DNA from: Tulasnella sp. 424
Lineage: Eukaryota > Basidiomycota > Agaricomycetes > Cantharellales > Tulasnellaceae
Direction: 5' to 3'
Length of the DNA stretch: 27,860 nt
NCBI GenBank assembly: GCA_019633425.1
Contig: WSUB01000307.1
Span: forward strand, 1 to 27,860
In this document: piece after piece, positions 20,943-27,860 of the stretch
Position numbering within the stretch: position 1 is the stretch's first letter
Layout of the letters: the number at the start of each line of letters is the position of its first letter
Notes under the pieces: model-generated
Database searches by the model: none
Told to the model about the DNA's origin: nothing
The model's input: the letters and a program-made list of their open reading frames with translations, nothing else
Translations under genes and position numbers: made by a program

Positions 20943-21615
20943 AGCAAAATGAAGACTAGCTGATTACCCGACTATATTTCCCTTCATGGTCTCTCTCCTT
21001 CCTTGGACACTGCTTGCTTTGACAACTGCTCTGGCGCTTTCTCACACACCATCTCTTTTCGGACTTCATTCCCTCTTGTACCACCTTCACTTACCAACGG
21101 TATTAAATGGAAATATAAGCCTTCATTTCGACCACACGCACGTTCTTTCGGCCTCGGCGTTCAGCTCATAAAGAGGGGTGGAACACATGGCAGGCGCCCC
21201 CGATGACAGCCCAGCCAGCCGCGCCGCCACTCGCCGACCGCATTGTCGTATTTCACTCATCCTGGCTGTCAAAGCCAAAGTATATATAGAGATACTTTCT
21301 CACCAAAGAGTGCGCTTGCAACAAACTGCCTTCTACGGAAGTGCGCCAGTCTCGTGGTGGGCGTACAAGGATGGCTTGAAACCAACGACACAATGCGCTG
21401 GCAGCTTTGTGTTAGACCAGCCCAACACAAGGCAGCAAACCGTGCCGGGTTTGCTCTACTGTTTCCCATGCGTTGGGAGCTCCGCGTTTGAGAGGCCGGC
21501 AGTAGGGCGTGAAAGAGTGGACAAAGTATCATTTGTGGGGCTTCTTGAGTCTGGAGGGAAGAAAGACCGGGTTGGCTGACCAGAGCGAACCGGATGGTTC
21601 TGATGGTTAACTTGC
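20943..21615. other. c5 3' flank and unique sequence up to the inverted arm
   Basis: No convincing gene. A 61-codon frame at 20986-21171 looks hydrophobic but lies in the expected 3' UTR of c5. Homology to the left arm begins at 21616. Confidence 0.5.
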
Positions 21616-22373
21616 GTGCCGCTTGAGTGAGGGTGACGCAAAGATTATAGGGAGCGAGCGCGCTCGAGGTGGTAAATGGAAGAAACGGGATGAAGCTTTG
21701 GGAGGCGCCAGTGTGGACAACATTTCCGTCAACCTTCGATCTTCTTCCGACTCCGACGTACGAATCCTTTCCATAGAGAGAGGATCAAACCATTTCGGTC
21801 CATCTTCTTTTTTCAATGATATTTGTTTTCACCATTCTGCTGCATGCCCCAGTCTTTCTACATTCGATCGAGTCCTTAGGCCTTCACCGTATCCGAAGCT
21901 CCGAATGACGTGTGATGTTGACGCTATGTGTTGCGGGTTCCTCGATTATACATAGCCACCACGGTTCGTTGGTATTCACTATGATACGCCTCCCATTCGT
22001 TGAGGAGGCGTCTCGGTCCGATTCAAATAACGTGCAGTGCCAAGCCCATCCACTTTGAATCCGGGGGGGACGTAGATGCCTGTGACTTGAACCGAAACAC
22101 CGCCCCACCACCTCACGCTCTCTAACCACCTTGACAACATACAGAGTTTACAAGTGCCGTCGACTGTTCAAGACCACAATTGTCTTGAAATTTGAGAATG
22201 CTCTGCTTTTTGCACAAACCGTTCTTCAACCCGAGCTCGAGGCAGATAACTACCGAGGGACGACCCCCAGGCGGCGGCGCAGAGGGAAAGCCCGTTCAGC
22301 CATCGAAAGGCGAGGGCGGCCCGGACTGAGCGCTTGCTACATAAAAGTCAACGGCTTCCGCGTTCAGCTATAT
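21616..22373. repeat. Interval B' (inverted copy of B, left 6780-7551)
   Basis: Reverse complement of left positions 7551 down to about 6780, starting with GTGCCGCTTGAGTGAGGG. It includes the gene H tail remnant (about 21616-21790, plus strand) and the AAGGTGGTTAGAG-type motif. It stops at the ATAT at 22370-22373, where the sequence jumps to interval A. No intact gene; the frame at 21623-21955 matches the B frame but reads through the H remnant. Confidence 0.75.
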
Positions 22374-24952
22374 CGCTTAGGGTATGATCCTTCCGTGTCA
22401 TTAGAGGAATCCACGTCCCGGCTTTTGCATACCCGAGCGGCTTGTCCGACAGGGAAAAAGCCGTCCAGTCCGAGTCCAAGGACAAAATATTTACTTCTCC
22501 GCTCCGTTCGCAATTAACTTTGTTTTGCTTCTCTCCCGCGTGAAAACGGAATCCAAAAAGCTTAACAAACCAAATAATGCAAGCTTGGTCGACTCCGAAA
22601 TATTATCTGAGGCGGTTCCGAGGATTCGTACAAACGATACGTGGCTCGAGCGCCAAAACCTGTTGACCGGACGTTATGGGGAAACCAGGGCGTTCCACGA
22701 ATTTCGCTCCCGAGCTCATCTTGCTCTTCCAACACCTCAGGATATCAAAGCGCACGTCTTTTCATTTACTGAGGTCAGGCCTCTTCTATGAATGCTTAAC
22801 TAATGGGGGGCTTTAATCGGGGAAGGACCACCCTTGTTCCTGCCTGTGCGTTCATCACGTCGAACCTCGTCTGGCCCCAGGCATGAGACGTTTGCGCTAA
22901 CACTTTTATCCCAACACCTCGATCGGGTTGTCCCGGCCGCATCCTCTGTGTGCCCCTCCTCTTATCAGCGGGCCTCGTTGTCCCTTAGCCAAGCCAAAGT
23001 GCTGAGTGCTGTGCGGTAAGATTCGGAAAGCGAGATGCGAGACTCGTGACCCATCAAGATGCTCGATCTGCTCGTCCGCAGGATCAAAAAAAAGGGTCGG
23101 ACGTGCTATGCATCGTGTCCGTCAGGAGTCTTCGAGCTCTTAGCTCTTGGCTCTATTCACTTGAACGAAGGAGCGGTTGATCATCCTGATTCGGAAGACG
23201 CGGCATGACTACCCCGCCTGCTTGATCGTGACTCTGCCCAACGGGTTCAATGCTATCAAACTTTGCTCACAACGCTTTCGGGACCTGGTGAACATGGTCC
23301 ACACTCCGCAAGGCGAGATACCCTCCCGCTTCCCCCCGCACATAGCATCTGATCGGGATCTCTCGAGCAACCAATTCGGTACAAATGAGTATTGTGGCTA
23401 CCATGGTTGCCCATTTCTTGCGAATTTACGGGTCGCGGAGCCCCGGGATTGCCAAAACGTTCGTCGAATGCCCCGCCTCACTGTGACCAGAGTTCATCAG
23501 CCCTAGGGGGTCCTAAGATGCAATACCCTTCCAGGGTTGAGGTCTCCTCATGGCTTTTGCGTCATGAAGCACGCTCTTTTGCGGTTTCGGCCTCTGGTAT
23601 AGCAAGCCGGGTATTCGTCGAGGTGCGCGTACTGCGCTGCTTCAGGGTCCATTCTTTGTCGACCGTCCTTCCTCTCAGCGAGCGAGAGCTACAATTCTGC
23701 ACTCAGTGAAAGATGCCCATTTTCTTGCGACTTTATGGGTCGCGGAGCCCCAGATTGTCAAACGTTCGTCGATCGAACACCTAGCCTCGCTATGACTCGT
23801 GATATGATAAGCCTTAGGGGGTCCTGCGATGCTTTAGCATGCCAGAGTTGAGATCTCCTCGTGGCTTTGCGTCACGAAGGACGGTTTCGGCCTCTGGTAT
23901 GGCAAGCCCGGCTGCGCGTCGAGGTGCGAGTACCGGGCTGCTCCCGGTTCCCTTCTTTGTCGACCATCCCTCCTCACTGCGAGCGAGGGCTGCAAGTCTG
24001 CACTCGGTGGAAGATGTATGGGTTGCTGTCGAGTGAGATTAGGTAGGGGCTGGCTTTCCGACTCGAGTGTTCAGGCATCGGCTGGCGCACAGCGACTGAC
24101 CTTATTCACGAACGACGACTTGAAATTGGAATACTGTTAAGCGTTGTAATGTTGGGTAGTAGGACACGAGCGCGTTCGTGGTTGAGAGTGGCCAAAGTGG
24201 TGGAGTGACGTAAGTAAGCACTGTTTGTTTTCGAGAGCCGTGGGTGTCCTGACGCGAGGAGTTTACAGCGCATTGGCTCACCTATGTTGCCTAAGGAGTA
24301 TTCCGGGTTTGCAAGGATTGATCAATCTCTCAAAGGAAGCCTATCCGACGGGTCGAAGAGTCCTACCGACTGCTTGAGGGCCTTCCAGCTCCTTGAGCCG
24401 TCCTTGGTCGAGTGCATGGAATGGCAAATGAATGGGTTTATTTGTTGTAGTGAAACGCGCCGGTCTCTGGGGTCAGTGCTCAGTTGATCGTAACTCCTCG
24501 CAGGAAGGACTTCGACCCTTTACGCGGAATCCTGGTCAGAACGACAACGACCCGAGGATACTGAGACGCCCTGGGATATATACATTGGCATCCAGTCGGC
24601 GGTCGCGTCGTATGACGATGTCACCGGAATCTGTCGCGTTCTGGTGCCATTGCCCATTAGCCTACGTACCGCGCCGGGGGGGGTTTGGAGCGATATCAAC
24701 ATCGTCCAGAATGGAATTCGAATCATCAATAGCCCCCGTAATACATCGTGATTTGGAAATGGGCCTTGTCAGTACCTCGATTGGGATTTCGTCTGCTTTT
24801 GGTAAGTGAATTCAATAATTACTATAAGAGGGGATTCTTCTCTGACGATCCCCCACAATTTCACCTTCGTTACCTTCGCTGCCCCCCCCCCCCTCTAGTC
24901 CCTTCACCTCCACACCAGCGACCCTTTCTCTAAGCTCATCCTCGTCATCAAC

Positions 24953-26352
24953 ATGTCCAGCACTACGGAGACACGATCGGTCCCAACATATCAGCTATTT
25001 TACTCTCGCCCAGGATCTCTTACTCCTCCCACAACTTCACTACACCTCCATACAAGACCTAAACTCACCCGCCTTCCTCTCTCACTTCCCTCGTCACTAA
25101 GCCTCCCTCCCGGACTTCCACGCACTCCATCTCATCCCATTCATGTCATTTCCCCCATTTGTGAGTTCTCTTCATGTTCATCTCTGTCAACGACGAAGGC
25201 GTCCTGAACTTTTCTGATCGGCGTTTCTGCCTTACAGTCTCCTCTGGAACTGCAAGTGCGACTCCAGGCCCAACCAAGCCGGTGTCGAGGCAGGTGGTTG
25301 ACGAAGAGTCGCCTTCTGCAGGTGATGATGGTATGTAGACATTTTATCGACCAGACTCTCGTGAAGAGCGACCGCTGAGCATTTGCGGTTCCTGCGTCTA
25401 GTTCCCTTAACTACTGGCCCACCAACCGTCCTCACCAGCGACTCGGAAGGTGAACACTTTGTCCTGTGCGACGCGACGACACCACCGACCACCTTAGCAT
25501 CGTCCTCTCCACCCTCAACCTCCCCTACAACCTCTAAACCCCGTTCAAAGAGGGTTATCAGATGGGCTACCAGATCTCACCGCAAGCCTCGCACCAAGCC
25601 CACGCCCCCGGAGCTGCTCGACCTCAACCTCGAGCCCTCTACGTACCCAACCCCGAACCTCCTTTCTCAGTGGAAACCCCACTCCCCCTCATCCATCCTC
25701 GCTACACCCACCCTAGGCAGCCCCACAGCCAACGTCGCACCCGTCGAAGGAACCATCGCCCAACCCGGAAGCACTCATGCGCAACGCAAATCCTAACACC
25801 GTCCAATTCAGGACCCACCAAAACCGCGTCGCGGAATTCGAAGAGGCGTACGACATTCCCTTTTCAACGCTCAACACCACTATATGATTCATGAACCCGG
25901 AGGAACGACGCCGGCTTGATAAGGGGCGGACGCCGCTTGAGAGGCAGATCAGCTGGGAGCGGCGAAGAGCGGTCTGGGGCTACCTCGTGCGCACGGTGGG
26001 ACCTGCCGAGGTCCGGGATGAAGAGGTTTGGTCGGAGGTGGGTGGGAAGCTGAGAGGGATGGTTCACTCCTGGGACGAGGAGTGGCAAGCGGGTCATCGG
26101 GAGAGGTTCGAAAGGAAGGGTGGGTTGGCGGCGGGCCAGAGCGGGCGGGATGGTTCGGGTGGTGCGCGTCACTCCAGTGAAGATCGCGTGAAGGTTGATG
26201 GGGGTGCCTGGGGGAACGAGGAGTTGGATGGTGAAGTCGCTAGAGGCGGTAAAGGGAAGAAGGGTCTGAGTCTCTGGGAGGCTCCAGGGTGGAAGAGATG
26301 GCCGCCAGCCTTGTCTTCTTCCGATGACGACTCCGACGAATCCTTCCCATAA
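24953..26352 (+). pseudogene. Gene H, copy A3': intact splice sites but frameshift and nonsense
   Basis: Exons 24953-25160 and 25238-25330 have good borders (donors GTGAGT and GTATGT, acceptors TTACAG and GTCTAG), and exon 3 starts at 25402. The reading frame runs MSSTTETRS to AQRKS, then an extra A (TCCTAAC where A1 has TCCTAC) creates TAA at 25794-25796. Further on, the codon before FMNPEERRR is TGA where A2 has TGC. The C-terminal frame (25891-26352, ending DDDSDESFP) is otherwise open and closer to A2 than A1. This copy best shows the ancestral intron layout of H but cannot encode the full protein. The TATA box is also weakened (TATAAGA). Confidence 0.6.
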
Positions 26353-27353
26353 TTTATCAAGTCCTTTTCGCTCATCTTTCTTCTCACTGATCTTTGTCTT
26401 CGTTATTCTCCCGAATCCTCTGTACATTTCTGCACTTCGGTTCGAGTCCTGATTTCCTTCACTGTATCTCTCTAGTTGGTTGTACAAGTCGAATCAGGTG
26501 TTGAAAGCTGTGGTTTTGCGTGTTCCTCGACTACACATAGTCCATCCATTTCGTTGGTTCTTACTGGTCTTTTCTTTCCACTCGTTGAGGGGTGTCTCGA
26601 TCTGATTCAAAACGTGCAGTGCCAAGCCTCTCTTCTGCTGGGTTGGGGGAAGGGACGGACGAGGTGCATGTGACTTCAGCGGGTACACCGCCTCACCAAG
26701 CTTGCGCCTCACTTTCTAAACCAAAAACTTCAACCACCTTGAAAAGCGTCCGGTCAGGCTGTATGCATTCGTCAATCATCATACGATTATCTCTGCACTA
26801 GAGAACACTCTACTCGTTGCGGAGCGCGTACATCGACGGACAGGGACGACCGTCTTCCCAGCCGGCGACGCAGAGGGGAAAGCCCGCGTAGCCATAGAAA
26901 GGCTAAGGCGGCCCTGACTGAGCGCTTACCTACATACGTTCAAAGGCTTCCATATCTCCGTTACCTGAGATCACCAAGCTTGTTCAACTTCGTCGGTCTC
27001 GTACATGCCGTCGATCAGCAAACGGTGCACGATCCGACTTGGGGTGCAGTGCCTTTCCCACACAGCTTCAACGAAACTCCGCCTAGCTGCCAAGAGAAAA
27101 CGGAAACTACGTGTTTCTATTAACGGAGCGCTCTTGGACCTGCCCGTCTATTTGTGTGACGGTCATATGCTTGAGGCGTGCCAAACCGCCATTGCTCGAC
27201 GGGCCGGTACTGCCCTTCCAAACCTGGTATTGCCCATGTCCGATCGGATCAACCGTCATTGGTTTTGGCAGTGTTGCGGTGAGACCCCTCTAGCCTCCCA
27301 ATTCTGCAGTATCTGGGCGGCGCTGTGAATGGAGCTGTGAGCCACTCTGATGC
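26353..27353. other. Non-genic stretch between H and c6
   Basis: Inverted equivalent of left positions 466-1444. The open frame at 27005-27328 shares a stretch (LEACQ-AIARRAGTALPNLV) with a frame in A1, but A2 does not keep it. I see no RNA gene. Confidence 0.45.
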
Positions 27354-27361
27354 TATTTAAA
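27354..27361 (+). promoter_or_regulatory. TATA-like box of c6
   Basis: TATTTAAA 134 bp upstream of the c6 ATG, in the same context as c1-c3, followed by a CT-rich leader. Confidence 0.6.
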
Positions 27362-27487
27362 CCAGGCCGACTTGGCTACCTCTCAGTCCTCATCAACCCA
27401 GTCTTCCCTCTTCTCTTCTTTTACTTTACCTTAGCTTCTTCACTACTTTTTTCCCCTTTTCCACCTTTCAACTTTTCCACTTTTTCA

Positions 27488-27821
27488 ATGGCTCCCTCAT
27501 CCGTCGCTGCTCGCTCCAACGGTCTCAGCATCACCTCTGCCTCTGTCAAGAAGGGTCACCCCACGGTTGTCAAGTACACTTGGAGGTTCCACAAGGACAG
27601 CCCCAAATTGTGGGTTTTCGTTTTTAAGTCGGCATCGTTTCATTCGACGTGCTGCTGACAACAAGTTTGTCTATTGAATTCTTAAGCTTTGCGGTCGGCA
27701 TCATCGAAGTCTCCTCGCACGACTTCACCCTTCTTGAGGGTGAGGTCGAAACTCGCGGTCACGGAGGCAACGGCACTGGAAAGGATACCGTTTCCATCGA
27801 GGAGCTTAAGAACCATCCTGG
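27488..27821 (+). CDS. Family F small protein, copy c6 (exons 1-2, 3' part beyond window)
   Basis: Exon 1 is 27488-27609 (122 nt) and exon 2 is 27687-27821 (135 nt), split by a 77-nt intron with donor GTGGGT and acceptor TTAAG. Intron 2 starts at 27822 with GTGAGC and runs off the window. The 86 visible residues equal those of c1 and c3 except Arg33 for Lys in YTWRF. The copy is on the plus strand, the mirror image of c1 in the inverted repeat. No signal peptide. Function unknown. Confidence 0.84.
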
Positions 27822-27860
27822 GTGAGCCGTTTTTCGAACAAAACCTGACTTGACTTGAAC

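Larger units (their letters stand above)
22374..27487. repeat. Interval A3' (inverted copy of interval A)
   Basis: Reverse complement of interval A, running from the equivalent of left position 5426 to the F promoter. In order it holds about 1 kb with no gene (22374-23400), the 312-bp tandem repeat (about 23400-24015), the degenerate segment (about 24505-24750), gene H (24953-26352) and the non-genic stretch before c6 (26353-27353). Its first 300 bp of the A end and the neighbouring F gene are missing because of the junction at 22370. Confidence 0.8.

Noticed and set aside
20986..21171. 61-aa frame with a signal-peptide-like start
   Set aside because: It starts 43 nt after the c5 stop, in its expected 3' UTR; short, with no homologue in the other copies.
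1..27860. Transposon or virus as the engine of the duplications
   Set aside because: I found no transposase, integrase or reverse-transcriptase motifs, no terminal inverted repeats bounding A or B, and no target-site duplications at the visible junctions. CRISPR arrays and rRNA were also not seen.

Overview
The window looks like nuclear DNA of a basidiomycete-type fungus. The genes are cut by many short introns (about 45-80 bp) with GTRNGY donors. They have TATA-like boxes about 115-140 bp upstream of the ATG and CT-rich leaders. One gene is a clear member of the fungal GPR1/FUN34/YaaH acetate-transporter family. All coordinates, exon joins and comparisons were read by eye; nothing was searched or aligned by program.

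The window is dominated by an amplified family of small intracellular-type proteins (115-128 aa, four exons, invariant C-terminus KKSDF), which I call family F. Six members are recognisable: c1 (5-338, minus, runs off the left edge), c2 (5706-6255, minus), c3 (7772-8324, minus), c4 (13421-14098, minus, divergent), c5 (20324-20942, plus, divergent) and c6 (27488 onward, plus, runs off the right edge). A seventh, decayed member lies at 18476-18837. Exon 2 is exactly 135 nt in all six copies and exon 4 is 61 nt wherever visible. The fold resembles a small Ig-like beta sandwich, perhaps related to the Kre9/Knh1 N-terminal domain, but without a signal peptide; this is only an inference.

The copies are separated by long duplicated intervals. 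Interval A occurs as A1 (339-5705), A2 (8325-13420) and an inverted A3' (22374-27487). Each A interval carries one copy of a second, unrecognised proline/serine-rich gene (gene H), a block with internal 312-bp tandem repeats, and conserved promoter sequence for the next F gene. Interval B (6256-7771, inverted copy B' at 21616-22373) is an older, shortened relative of A that keeps only a remnant of the H 3' end. The left arm (1-7551) and right arm (21616-27860) therefore form a large imperfect inverted repeat. Between the arms lie about 14 kb holding c3, A2, c4, the transporter, the decayed F copy and c5. The right arm lacks the equivalent of c2, through a 1,353-bp deletion with a 4-bp microhomology (ATAT).

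The single-copy core (14099-21615) holds the transporter gene (15254-16274, minus, five exons, 231 aa), c5 and long stretches in which I see no gene. F reading frames and splice sites stay intact while the H copies are each damaged in a different way (lost acceptor in A1, in-frame deletions in A2, frameshift plus nonsense in A3'). This suggests selection acts on the F genes and that H is being lost after hitch-hiking in the amplification.
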